This document shows, one piece after another, positions 7,067-14,737 of a stretch of DNA of 16,706 bases; position 1 is the stretch's first letter, and the number at the start of each line of letters is the position of its first letter. The notes below the pieces were generated by a model. It was not told the DNA's origin. It was given only the letters and a program-made list of their open reading frames with translations, and did no database searches. The stretch comes from Bacteroidales bacterium UBA1205 (GTDB lineage: Bacteria; Bacteroidota; Bacteroidia; Bacteroidales; WCHB1-69). The position numbers and the translations under genes are program-made. The stretch spans positions 157-16,862 of the forward strand of contig DBXT01000023.1 of NCBI GenBank assembly GCA_002309615.1, in the 5' to 3' direction.

Positions 7067-7933
7067 TTATTTATCCACAAATTTATCGATAGATTCTATA
7101 AATTTCAATTCCACTATTTCTGCTTGTGAAATATTGGCATGCTTGGCTATTTGGAATTGAGCGATATCCCCCACATGCTGTCTGTAGATGATATAAATGC
7201 TGTCGGCAACCGCTTTCACATATTCCGCTACATTCTTCAAAGAAGGCAACTCATCAGTGCCTGCCAAAGATGCCGAACGCGACAAATGAGAGAACACCAC
7301 TATCGGTATTTCCAATTCCTTTGCCATTTCCTTAATATCTTGCAGCGTGTTATAATTTTCATCATTATCGTCTTCCACCTCCGACAAAGTGTGGCAAGAC
7401 AAAGATTCCAATCCGTCAACAAAAATGATATCCGCACCGTATTTGTTCCGCAATTGGCGGCTGCGCCGCTGAAAATCATCTTTGGTGAGTTTAGCGGTAT
7501 CATCTACATAGATATCCGCCTTGGAGAGGTTATATAAAATAGCGTTCATTTGCTCCTTTTCCGAATCGGTGAGCTCACCGGAAATAATTTTTTTGGTGGA
7601 TTGGCGGGTTTCGCTTTCTATCAAACGATAAAACATTTTGGTAGAAGAACGTTCGGGAGAAAACACCCCCACTGTTTTGCCCGATTTAGATGCTATGTTG
7701 TACAACAAAGATAATAAGAAAGCTGTTTTACCGTTACCCGGCTTGGAGACTATAACACTCATCTCTCCCGCTTGAAAGCCTTTGGTTATAGCATCTACTC
7801 TATCATAGCCGGTGGCTATACCGGTGGTACTCAAATCCACTAAATATCCCGTATTCTGCAAAAGAGGGATAATTATCTCTTTCAATGTGGTAAATTCAAA
7901 ACTTTCCGGTGCTACATTATAGTCCATATTCAT
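7067..7933 (-). CDS. stand-alone DnaB C-terminal-domain-like ATPase
   Basis: This 288-residue RecA-fold ATPase resembles the motor domain of the replicative helicase DnaB. In order: ATGYDRVDAITKGF (40-53, DnaB-like linker), Walker A SKPGNGKT (63-70), FSPER (91-95, in place of FSLEM with its catalytic Glu), Walker B IIFVDGLE (169-176), SHLSR (215-219, the motif 3 region), IIYR (248-251, arginine-finger region) and AKHANISQAEIVELKF near the end. The DnaB N-terminal primase-binding domain is absent; only about 35 residues precede the match. It is therefore probably a paralogue, not the main helicase. It begins 11 bases after the repeat lipoprotein gene and likely shares its promoter. Role unknown; DNA handling is an inference from fold. 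Met3 is an alternative start. Confidence 0.75.
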   Translation of the reverse strand: MNMDYNVAPESFEFTTLKEIIIPLLQNTGYLVDLSTTGIATGYDRVDAITKGFQAGEMSVIVSKPGNGKTAFLLSLLYNIASKSGKTVGVFSPERSSTKMFYRLIESETRQSTKKIISGELTDSEKEQMNAILYNLSKADIYVDDTAKLTKDDFQRRSRQLRNKYGADIIFVDGLESLSCHTLSEVEDDNDENYNTLQDIKEMAKELEIPIVVFSHLSRSASLAGTDELPSLKNVAEYVKAVADSIYIIYRQHVGDIAQFQIAKHANISQAEIVELKFIESIDKFVDK

Positions 7934-7944
7934 TATCGCTTTTA

Positions 7945-8592
7945 TTATTCAACTTTTATCGGTTTGCCGTTGCAATATTCAACCTTTTTTGCAACGCTTC
8001 CATCTGAATTATAGGTAATATCCTCTCCGTGTATAACACTTTTGCAATATTCTACACTTCGTATAAGTATCCCCTCTTCATTATATGCTTTAAACACTCC
8101 TTTTCCGTCCGTAAACTCGGCATTAGCCACTTCAAATCCGTTGAAATCGTAATAATGCCAATCCCCGTGAATTTGATTATGCTTATACGCTCCTGCTATA
8201 TACAACGAACCGTCAGGATAGAACTGTTTGTACACCCCTTGCTTTTCCCCGTGGCAATATTCGGCGTATTCTATCATATTCCCGTATTCGTTGTATACTT
8301 TTTCCGCTCCTTCTTTGAGTCCGTTAACAAAATTTTCTTCCGTTTCCACTTCTCCGGTAGTAAAATAACGCACCAAGGGTCCGTTTAAGGTATCGTTCCT
8401 ATAAACGGTTTCCAAACTTTTTTTCCCGTTTTCAAAATAAAAAACGGCCTTCCCGTTTTTTTTGCCGTGCTTATAGGTGATTTCCGATTGTTTTTTGCCA
8501 TTGTCATAATATATCACCTCCTGCTTGGAACATGACACAAACAATTGCATTATAAGCACAAAAAGCACTAAACCGTTTATTGTTAACTTCAT
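7945..8592 (-). CDS. YwqK/MORN-like repeat lipoprotein
   Basis: This 215-residue protein starts with a lipoprotein signal (MKLTINGLVLFV, then LFVSC with Cys21), so it should be anchored in the cell envelope. The mature part is about eight repeats of roughly 23 residues, each with an aromatic-rich strand, an NG/DG/TG turn and a final GxxxG-like turn, such as YYDNGKKQSEITYKHGKKNG and FYPDGSLYIAGAYKHNQIHG. This is the MORN-variant repeat annotated as the YwqK family (sometimes called an antitoxin), common in Bacteroidota and thought to bind surfaces or proteins. A frame extends to a TTG at 8619, but a TATATTTG promoter box covers 8617-8624, so ATG 8592 is the real start. The DnaB-like ATPase follows after 11 bases. 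No toxin partner is evident. Confidence 0.85.
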   Translation of the reverse strand: MKLTINGLVLFVLIMQLFVSCSKQEVIYYDNGKKQSEITYKHGKKNGKAVFYFENGKKSLETVYRNDTLNGPLVRYFTTGEVETEENFVNGLKEGAEKVYNEYGNMIEYAEYCHGEKQGVYKQFYPDGSLYIAGAYKHNQIHGDWHYYDFNGFEVANAEFTDGKGVFKAYNEEGILIRSVEYCKSVIHGEDITYNSDGSVAKKVEYCNGKPIKVE

Positions 8593-8616
8593 TTTATGGT
8601 CTTTATACAAAAGTTG

Positions 8617-8624
8617 CAAATATA
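8617..8624 (-). promoter_or_regulatory. -7 box (TATATTTG) of the lipoprotein-ATPase operon
   Basis: The minus strand reads TATATTTG, fitting TAnnTTTG, 24 bases before the ATG at 8592. It overlaps the TTG that would open a longer frame and so argues against that start. No clear -33 element is visible. The gap from here to the divergent tRNA promoter is AT-rich and otherwise blank. Confidence 0.55.
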
Positions 8625-8738
8625 CTTTTTTTTGCTTTACGCTTTGTTTTTATTCATTTATTTTCTTATAACTATACATTTACATTTCATCAACATAAAA
8701 AAAATAGCTCAAAACGGGAATTGTAAGGTATTTTTATA

Positions 8739-8746
8739 TACCTTTG
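8739..8746 (+). promoter_or_regulatory. -7 box (TACCTTTG) of tRNA-Lys
   Basis: TACCTTTG ends 8 bases before the mature tRNA, matching the consensus and the boxes of tRNA-Leu and rpmG. TTG at 8721-8723 lies upstream, but at 15 bases it is closer than a typical -33 element. Confidence 0.65.
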
Positions 8747-8754
8747 CAACCTAA

Positions 8755-8827
8755 GTCTTCGTAGCTCAGTTGGTAGAGCAATTGACTCTTAATCAATGGG
8801 TCCAGGGTTCGAGCCCCTGCGAGGACA
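8755..8827 (+). tRNA. tRNA-Lys, anticodon CTT
   Basis: A complete 73-base cloverleaf can be drawn: acceptor GTCTTCG pairing CGAGGAC (one G-U), D-stem GCTC/GAGC, anticodon stem ATTGA/TCAAT with loop CTCTTAA, variable GGGTC, and T-stem CAGGG/CCCTG with loop TTCGAGC. Loop positions 34-36 are CTT, which reads the lysine codon AAG. The discriminator is A; CCA is not encoded, as often in this phylum. It has its own promoter and terminator and appears to be a single-gene unit. Confidence 0.95.
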
Positions 8828-8836
8828 CATCTTTTT

Positions 8837-8870
8837 AAGCACATAAACCAATGGTTTATGTGCTTTTTTT
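8837..8870 (+). terminator. strong intrinsic terminator of tRNA-Lys
   Basis: A perfect 13-bp stem (8837-8849 with 8853-8865), closed by a three-base AAT loop, is followed by five more T after the two Ts in the stem. It starts 10 bases after the tRNA. On the minus strand the hairpin is followed by A, so it would only weakly serve the convergent flavoprotein gene. Confidence 0.88.
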
Positions 8871-8875
8871 ATCGG

Positions 8876-9493
8876 CTATCTAATAAAATTAGTGAATATT
8901 GCCGGCTCACGCTCGGGAAGTCCGTAGCGTTGTTTTCCTAATTGTATGCTCCGCATTAAAAACACCATATTATTAGCCAAAGTACGCATACCTTGCATAC
9001 CTTCTGCATCTTTTACGGCTTCTCCCGTTGCGGCTCCGTGAACGCTGTTCCAATATTGACCGGAAACCACAGGCATGCCCGAAATGGTAAAATATTTATT
9101 CAACACATCAAAAGATGAGGACAAGCCTCCTCGGCGGGCCACCACCACAGAAGCACCCGCTTTCATGGTTTTATCAAAATGCGTGCTGAACATCAATCTA
9201 TCCATCAATGCTAACAAAGAAGCATTGGGCGAAGCATAATATACAGGGCTGCCCACTACCAATCCGTCCGCTTTTTCCAATAGCGGAGCTATGGCGTTTA
9301 CCATGTCGTTAAACACGCATTTTCCGCTCTCTCTGCATTTTCTGCACCCGATGCAACCGCTTATTGTCTCATGCCCTATATGCACCATATTTACTTGCAC
9401 TCCATCGGCTTCCAACACTTTTTGCATTTCATGCAAAGCCATATAGGTATTTCCCTGCTTGTTGGGACTGCCGTTTATCATCAATACATTCAT
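8876..9493 (-). CDS. flavodoxin-fold NAD(P)H-dependent oxidoreductase with compact cysteine motif
   Basis: This 205-residue cytoplasmic protein has the flavodoxin-like fold of FMN-dependent reductases. The FMN phosphate loop GSPNKQGNT (8-16) follows the first strand, and GSPVYYASPNASLLALMDR marks the second FMN-binding loop. Between them is C47-x2-C50-x2-C53-x5-C59, the compact motif that in iron-sulfur flavoproteins holds a 4Fe-4S cluster, so an Fe-S centre is possible but not shown. The start ATG overlaps the stop of the GH89 gene as ATGA, so translation is coupled to it. A functional link between a secreted glycosidase and a cytoplasmic flavoprotein is not obvious. The electron donor and acceptor are unknown. 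Confidence 0.85.
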   Translation of the reverse strand: MNVLMINGSPNKQGNTYMALHEMQKVLEADGVQVNMVHIGHETISGCIGCRKCRESGKCVFNDMVNAIAPLLEKADGLVVGSPVYYASPNASLLALMDRLMFSTHFDKTMKAGASVVVARRGGLSSSFDVLNKYFTISGMPVVSGQYWNSVHGAATGEAVKDAEGMQGMRTLANNMVFLMRSIQLGKQRYGLPEREPAIFTNFIR

Positions 9494-12270
9494 CTTATTT
9501 TTGGTTGGTTTATATATTTGTTGATATAAGGTAAAATTTCTTTTTCAAAAATATCTTTTTGCACTATTCTATAATGGAAATGGAAGGTGGCATTATATAC
9601 CTCACTATGCCTTCCCGCGTATTGCTTTAAAGACATTTGTTGAGAAATATAAGCACTATCGGCAGCATATTGCGGAACAGGCGGCAACACTTGTTTGGCT
9701 ATAGGCAGCAATTGCTGCCAGCGACATTCCCACTGACCACAAGTCAGCAAAGGCGGAATAGCGGCACTTCTTATCAAAGCACTTGCTAAAACATGAGCAG
9801 GTAAAACATTTTGTTCCACCAATTTAAGATTCACACACACATAATTCCCCTTTACTCCGGTATAGCAATACCAAGGACCTCCCAATGTATCGCTTTGTGC
9901 TATTTCCTGCCGTATATAATGCACACAAGCATTGCTGTCATTCACCAAATGGGCAGGACCGAAATAATCTTGAAAACAAGTTTTATATATATCCTTAAGG
10001 GTGGCTGCGGGGAATAAAGTAACATAATCCGTCAACCTACGTTTATCTATTGTATATATGCTATCCACATGTCGGAATATCATTTCAGCCACTTGTAAAG
10101 CATCTCCCCCTATGGCATAAGGAAGGGTGTCTTGCGACAAAGTCCACTCAAGCTCCCACCGAGATAATTGCTCATTAAAAGTTTTTTCATTCCATGGTTC
10201 TTCTTTTTGAACGGATTGCATAACAGATTGAAAAAACAAATTCCACCTTCGGGCATAATAATTTTTAATTAATCCGCTCCACATTCTGTTGGCATAATCG
10301 TTTAACACAGGTCCGCCCCAAATGGTAAGCAGGGTTCGCGCTTGTTGCTCATAATATTTTTTTTCCTGCGGTGTGTTTCCCCATGACCTTGCATCGGCCA
10401 ACCATTGTTCCAAGGTAAATGAAGGATGACATCTCAACAAAGTATCCGCATCCTGAAACAAAAGATTGGCTATATTTATCTGCTCCCTCATAGCGGCGGT
10501 ATCTTTACATTGGTAAGCAATATAAAAATTGTTCCACACTTCCGCAAAATGATTACCCAACCATTGGGACAATAAGTTCACCACATCATACCGATAACTT
10601 TCGGGCAAGTTTTTCCATCGGCGGGCGTATTCCGTCATAGCCTTGCAAACCGACAACAATACATCATTATTATAACTATGACCGGTTTTCATGCCGTATT
10701 GTCCCTGCTTTTTCATAGACGGACGAATCAACATAGGGGTGCTTTTTCCATAATATGACCAGTCTTTATACACGGAATTATTCAACATATTCCATATTAT
10801 CTTTATTCTATTGGAAGAAGCTCCCAGCCGCATTTCAGCCCAATCATCTATCCACTGACTAACGATGAAAGTATCATGCCATATGCGTTCAAACAAATAT
10901 TCATATATCTGTTCGCTACAATCAAAAGCTTCCAAAGTAGAACCTATACCCTGCAAATTGGCTCCTGCTTCCGACAATGTGTTTTGTAATTTACGTTCCA
11001 GTGCATTGATATTGCCTACCAATAATGTATTTCCGCCGAAATTACCTAAATAGCACCATATATATGGTTGACCGTAAAAGCCGTATTGCCTGCCTTCGTC
11101 TTTTCCCATAGTAGGATGAACGGAAGTACGCCACACCTCCGTTTTTTCACAAAAATAATCCAACAACAACATATTCCCTTGCGGCACTGCAGTAAGATAT
11201 GCCTGCAGTTTGTCGGGGGTCCATTGTTTGCGTTTGTAATAAAACACCCATGCCATTTGCATCCATTCGGCTTGTGCGTCACAAGAGCGTAAAGAAGCAT
11301 ATATTTTAGCGGAGATATTGGCCAAATAAGCGGTATCCCAACTCGGAGGGTCCATTTCGTTAAACGGATCTATACTATAAATATGGTCGGTACCGTACAT
11401 CTGCGTTTGGTGCTGTAAGAATTTACGCTGGATAACAGCAAATAAAGTATCATCGGCACTAAGGAACAATGTAGGTTCAAAACCGCACCAGGCACTCAAA
11501 TGGCGAATATCGGCTTGAGGAAACCGATGTTTCAATTGTGCGGGCACATGCCCTGAAAAGCCGCCCAATACGGGACGCATTCCCAACTCACGTTCCCTTG
11601 CCGTTATTTGTTGTTGTAACTCCTGTTGACCTTGTATCCACTGCATGGGCAAAGGGCCGCCGAAGTGATCCAAATTAGCCATACGATGCCACGGTAAATG
11701 TGCCGGACCCGAAAAATAACTTCTTATCTCTTCATCACTCATACCGAATTCTCGCCACACCTTATACCACACCGCCTCTTGTCCGGTGAGCGACAAAGGC
11801 ATGTTAATACCATTGAGAGCCATCCAATCAATAAAATGCTCCCATTGCGGCCATTTCCACCACGGCATGGTATAGCCGTAAGTGCAATAATTCAAGAAAA
11901 ACCTGTTTTTTACCTTTGCCCTTTTGTACACAGCCTGCTCTATACAAGGCAGCGAGCCCGCCCTTACGGGTTCCGAGGGCAGATACCAAGATATGTGCAC
12001 TTTGGCATAATGTTTTAAATAATAGTTCAAACCCATGCACAAAGATATATCATTGTTGGCCGTTATGCTTATTTTTTTGCCTCGGGATTCCAATAAAAAA
12101 TAATCGGTGCTACCGGTATCACATACCACAAATTCAAAACGAGCACTTGTTTTCTTACCCAATATTCTATACGCCAAACGCTTCGCCGCCTGCTGAGCAC
12201 ACAACGGGCTAAGCATGCCGCATAGAAACAATATCAGGACGGTTATTTTGATGTTATGCATTCTTTTCAT
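9490..12270 (-). CDS. secreted GH89 alpha-N-acetylglucosaminidase with extra C-terminal domain
   Basis: This 926-residue exported glycosidase removes terminal alpha-linked N-acetylglucosamine, as in heparan sulfate or mucin glycans. A Sec signal peptide (hydrophobic VLILFLCGML, likely cut after LCA at 25) is followed by the GH89 N-terminal domain and the catalytic barrel: DWMALNGINMPLSLTGQEAVW (about 148-168), then SIDPFNEMDPPS with E305 and GIGSTLEAF with E447, the likely acid/base and nucleophile by position. Family members such as human NAGLU end near residue 740. About 186 more residues (741-926) follow and look like a separate domain, with FQDYFGPAHLVND, GVKGNYVCVNLKLV and HFHYRIVQKDIFEKEI. 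I remember similar stand-alone hypothetical proteins in Bacteroidota, so this may be a fusion. The flavoprotein gene overlaps its stop. Confidence 0.9.
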   Translation of the reverse strand: MKRMHNIKITVLILFLCGMLSPLCAQQAAKRLAYRILGKKTSARFEFVVCDTGSTDYFLLESRGKKISITANNDISLCMGLNYYLKHYAKVHISWYLPSEPVRAGSLPCIEQAVYKRAKVKNRFFLNYCTYGYTMPWWKWPQWEHFIDWMALNGINMPLSLTGQEAVWYKVWREFGMSDEEIRSYFSGPAHLPWHRMANLDHFGGPLPMQWIQGQQELQQQITARERELGMRPVLGGFSGHVPAQLKHRFPQADIRHLSAWCGFEPTLFLSADDTLFAVIQRKFLQHQTQMYGTDHIYSIDPFNEMDPPSWDTAYLANISAKIYASLRSCDAQAEWMQMAWVFYYKRKQWTPDKLQAYLTAVPQGNMLLLDYFCEKTEVWRTSVHPTMGKDEGRQYGFYGQPYIWCYLGNFGGNTLLVGNINALERKLQNTLSEAGANLQGIGSTLEAFDCSEQIYEYLFERIWHDTFIVSQWIDDWAEMRLGASSNRIKIIWNMLNNSVYKDWSYYGKSTPMLIRPSMKKQGQYGMKTGHSYNNDVLLSVCKAMTEYARRWKNLPESYRYDVVNLLSQWLGNHFAEVWNNFYIAYQCKDTAAMREQINIANLLFQDADTLLRCHPSFTLEQWLADARSWGNTPQEKKYYEQQARTLLTIWGGPVLNDYANRMWSGLIKNYYARRWNLFFQSVMQSVQKEEPWNEKTFNEQLSRWELEWTLSQDTLPYAIGGDALQVAEMIFRHVDSIYTIDKRRLTDYVTLFPAATLKDIYKTCFQDYFGPAHLVNDSNACVHYIRQEIAQSDTLGGPWYCYTGVKGNYVCVNLKLVEQNVLPAHVLASALIRSAAIPPLLTCGQWECRWQQLLPIAKQVLPPVPQYAADSAYISQQMSLKQYAGRHSEVYNATFHFHYRIVQKDIFEKEILPYINKYINQPKIR

Positions 12271-12308
12271 TTATTCTTATGCTTAAATTCTGCCTTGATA
12301 GGCAAAAG

Positions 12309-12316
12309 CAAAATTA
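12309..12316 (-). promoter_or_regulatory. -7 box (TAATTTTG) of the GH89-flavoprotein operon
   Basis: The minus strand reads TAATTTTG, matching TAnnTTTG, 38 bases before the GH89 ATG. The 179-base gap between this gene and rsgA carries one such box for each direction and nothing else that I recognise. Confidence 0.5.
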
Positions 12317-12422
12317 CATAAAATTTTGCAAAAAACAGCCGTACTCCACAAACTTCTTACATTAAATTCGCATCCATTGCTGTAAAAAATTTCAAAACGG
12401 CAATTCTTCATTGATTTTTTTG

Positions 12423-12430
12423 TACTTTTG
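12423..12430 (+). promoter_or_regulatory. -7 box (TACTTTTG) of rsgA
   Basis: TACTTTTG matches TAnnTTTG and ends 19 bases before ATG 12450. It lies inside the longer open frame that begins at 12411, and so supports the downstream start for rsgA. Confidence 0.6.
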
Positions 12431-12449
12431 CATGCATAAAGTTTTTGAT

Positions 12450-13400
12450 ATGGATACACAAGAAGGCATAGTGACAAAAACTACCGGCAAAGAATATACC
12501 GTTCTTCGGGAAAACGAGTGCTACGCTTGTAAACTCAAAGGGCAATTCCGCATTAAAGGTATTAAAACCACCAATCCTATTGCGGTAGGCGACCATGTGA
12601 TGTTTACATTCGACCCGCTCAACCCGTCAAACGACGGTGTGATAGTTGACATCTGCCCACGAAAAAACTATATCTATCGCAAATCGGTTAATTTATCCAA
12701 AATCACCCACATTATCGCCGCCAATATAGATTCCGCCTTTTTAATAGTCAGCCTTACTGACCCCAAAACGCCTTTAGGATTTATCGACCGTTTTTTGGTG
12801 AGCGCGGAAGCCTTCCGCATTGCCACTACCATAGTGTTTAACAAATACGATCTATATTCTCAAGAAGATAAAATTCAAGCACAGCGTCTGGCTGATGTCT
12901 ATCAAAAAATACACTACCCCTGCCTGTTCACTTCTGCCCGTAACGGCATGGGATTAGATACCTTAACCAATGCCATGAAAAACAAAGTGTCGTTGTTTTG
13001 CGGTCAATCGGGAGTGGGAAAATCAAGCATAGTGAATAGTATAGAGCCCGGCCTGCATTTAAAAACAGGTGAAATTTCCCAATACAACGAAAAAGGTAAA
13101 CACACCACCACTTTTGCCCAAATGCATGCTTTGAACATGGGCGGATACATTATAGACACCCCGGGAATTAAAGAATTCGGGTTGATAGAATACAAAAAAG
13201 AAGAAGTGTGCCATTATTTTCCAGAAATGCTAAGCCTGCAAAACCAATGCCGTTTTTCCAATTGCACGCACACACACGAACCCGATTGTATGGTAAAACA
13301 AGCCGTGGAAAACGGAGATATCGCCCTATGGCGTTACAACAATTATCTGGCTATTATCAACAGCGAAGACATTAACCGTAAAGAATGGACACTCAAATAG
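12450..13400 (+). CDS. rsgA: ribosome small-subunit maturation GTPase RsgA
   Basis: This 316-residue circularly permuted GTPase acts late in 30S subunit assembly. The G motifs come in permuted order: G4 NKYD (131-134), G5 TSAR (161-164), G1 GQSGVGKSS (185-193), G2 threonines in KHTTT (217-221) and G3 DTPG (236-239). An N-terminal OB-fold precedes them, and a C-terminal zinc motif C267-x4-C272-x-H274-x5-C280 matches the family exactly. The open frame extends to 12411, but the TACTTTTG box at 12423-12430 places the transcript start near 12435; ATG 12450 begins MDTQEGIVTK, as expected for the family. It is divergent from the GH89 gene. No clear terminator follows; 13401-13491 is AT-rich, with a run of seven C at 13421-13427. 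Confidence 0.95.
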   Translation: MDTQEGIVTKTTGKEYTVLRENECYACKLKGQFRIKGIKTTNPIAVGDHVMFTFDPLNPSNDGVIVDICPRKNYIYRKSVNLSKITHIIAANIDSAFLIVSLTDPKTPLGFIDRFLVSAEAFRIATTIVFNKYDLYSQEDKIQAQRLADVYQKIHYPCLFTSARNGMGLDTLTNAMKNKVSLFCGQSGVGKSSIVNSIEPGLHLKTGEISQYNEKGKHTTTFAQMHALNMGGYIIDTPGIKEFGLIEYKKEEVCHYFPEMLSLQNQCRFSNCTHTHEPDCMVKQAVENGDIALWRYNNYLAIINSEDINRKEWTLK

Positions 13401-13491
13401 TTAAACATATATCCATGTATCCCCCCCTGCGTTGATTGTATTTTTTTCAAGAAAAAAAATATTTCCTTCCCTCTATCTCATTATTTTTTTG

Positions 13492-13514
13492 TATTTTTGA
13501 AAATTGTATTTTTG
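13492..13514 (+). promoter_or_regulatory. two tandem -7 boxes (TATTTTTG) before the 13545 gene
   Basis: TATTTTTG occurs at 13492-13499 and again at 13507-13514, 15 bases apart, each inside a short repeated GTATTTTTG. Either fits TAnnTTTG, leaving 45 or 30 bases to the ATG. T-rich DNA favours chance matches, but the exact repetition is notable. Confidence 0.4.
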
Positions 13515-13544
13515 TTAAATTGAACTAAACATAAGAACATAGAA

Positions 13545-14726
13545 ATGGCTGATACAAAAAACAAAAGCAATTTTTTTCCTACATTGGAAAAATTGAACAA
13601 ACAAGCGGAATTTATCAATACTAATGAACAAAATTCAATATTGGATATAGATGTTTTGTTGGATTATTTAAGGCAAACGTATGCAGAATGCATGAGCATG
13701 CGTGAAAAAATGGAAAACGAGAAAAAACGCCTTGCCGCCAAAAATCAATATCCCACCCTGTCGTTATTCAACGACCAAGATTTTGAAGAAACGGCTCCCG
13801 CCCCTAAAACCGAACCCGCTCCGGATCCGGAACCGGAACCTAAACACGTAACAACCTCTACAGAACAAAATTCGGCTGTAGCTGCTGCCGATAAAAAACA
13901 TATTGAGGCCCCTAAACCCGACCAAACTATTGATAAAAAAGCGGCAGCCGCCACACTTTCCGCTACTGTTGCCGCCGCTACCAAATATAAAACGCAGCCG
14001 ACCGTAGAAAAAGAAGAACCGAAACCACAACCGGCTATAAAGGAAAATGTAAATGTAAAGGTAGAGGCAACAGAACCGCTACCGGCCGCGGAAGCAACGC
14101 CGACCGAACCTTCACCTGCCGTTGAAGAAGATATCATGCCGGATGCTGATGATATTTTAGACTTGGAAAAAGCGGAAACAAAAGAAACACCCGCTGCTGA
14201 CCCCCACGCTTCCGAACATTTTAACGATATTGACTTGGACGAAATAGAATTTGATGAATATGAAGAAGAGGAAGACAATGCTGCCGCACAAGCTCCTACA
14301 AGAGAATCCGCACCGCATGCAAATGCGGCCATGCCTCCTGCTTATTGGGGTGATGAAATAGACACCGAAAACCCTATTACTGCCAAAAAAGCCATGAGCT
14401 TGGGTGAAACTTATAAACAAGAACGTCCTTCCATCAATGATATGCTTGCCAACTATCAAAAAAACAATATTATAGGGCAAAAAATACCCACATCCGCCAA
14501 TCTTTTGGACTCTATGAATATGAACGATAAATTTACTTTCACCAAAGAATTGTTCCACAACAACAACGCTTTGTTTCAAGAAAGTATAGAAAGACTGGAT
14601 AGTATCAAGAGTTTAAAAGATGTATTGTTATGCTTGGACAACATGAAAAAAGAACATCGCTGGAATGACAACAATGCATCGGTTCTTCGCTTGCAAGAGC
14701 TGATATATGCTAAATTCGGACACTAA
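13545..14726 (+). CDS. conserved hypothetical protein with acidic Pro/Glu/Ala-rich linker
   Basis: This 393-residue protein has no signal peptide or membrane segment. Residues about 15-65 look helical and carry LDIDVLLDYLRQTYAECM. Residues 75-270 are low-complexity, rich in Pro, Glu, Ala and Thr (for example PAPDPEPEPK at 91-100), with an acidic patch at 228-244, so probably disordered. Residues 285-393 are again ordered, with PSINDMLANY, MNMNDKFTFTKELF and ERLDSIKSLKDVL. The N- and C-terminal ends resemble Bacteroidales proteins of unknown function that I remember sharing the NDKF-x2-x2-ELF pattern. The function is unknown. Two tandem promoter boxes precede it, and a secreted-protein gene starts 11 bases after its stop. 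Codon use in the linker favours GCC/GCT/CCG but otherwise resembles the neighbours. Confidence 0.85.
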   Translation: MADTKNKSNFFPTLEKLNKQAEFINTNEQNSILDIDVLLDYLRQTYAECMSMREKMENEKKRLAAKNQYPTLSLFNDQDFEETAPAPKTEPAPDPEPEPKHVTTSTEQNSAVAAADKKHIEAPKPDQTIDKKAAAATLSATVAAATKYKTQPTVEKEEPKPQPAIKENVNVKVEATEPLPAAEATPTEPSPAVEEDIMPDADDILDLEKAETKETPAADPHASEHFNDIDLDEIEFDEYEEEEDNAAAQAPTRESAPHANAAMPPAYWGDEIDTENPITAKKAMSLGETYKQERPSINDMLANYQKNNIIGQKIPTSANLLDSMNMNDKFTFTKELFHNNNALFQESIERLDSIKSLKDVLLCLDNMKKEHRWNDNNASVLRLQELIYAKFGH

Positions 14727-14737
14727 ACCTTGTGTTT

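Noticed and set aside
13421..13427. Run of seven C after rsgA, possible phase-variable tract
   Set aside because: It is short, lies outside any reading frame and is not next to a promoter box.
13745..14332. Minus-strand frame of 195 codons rich in Ser, Ala and Gly
   Set aside because: It is the complement of the Pro/Glu/Ala-rich linker of the 13545 gene; its composition follows from that low complexity.
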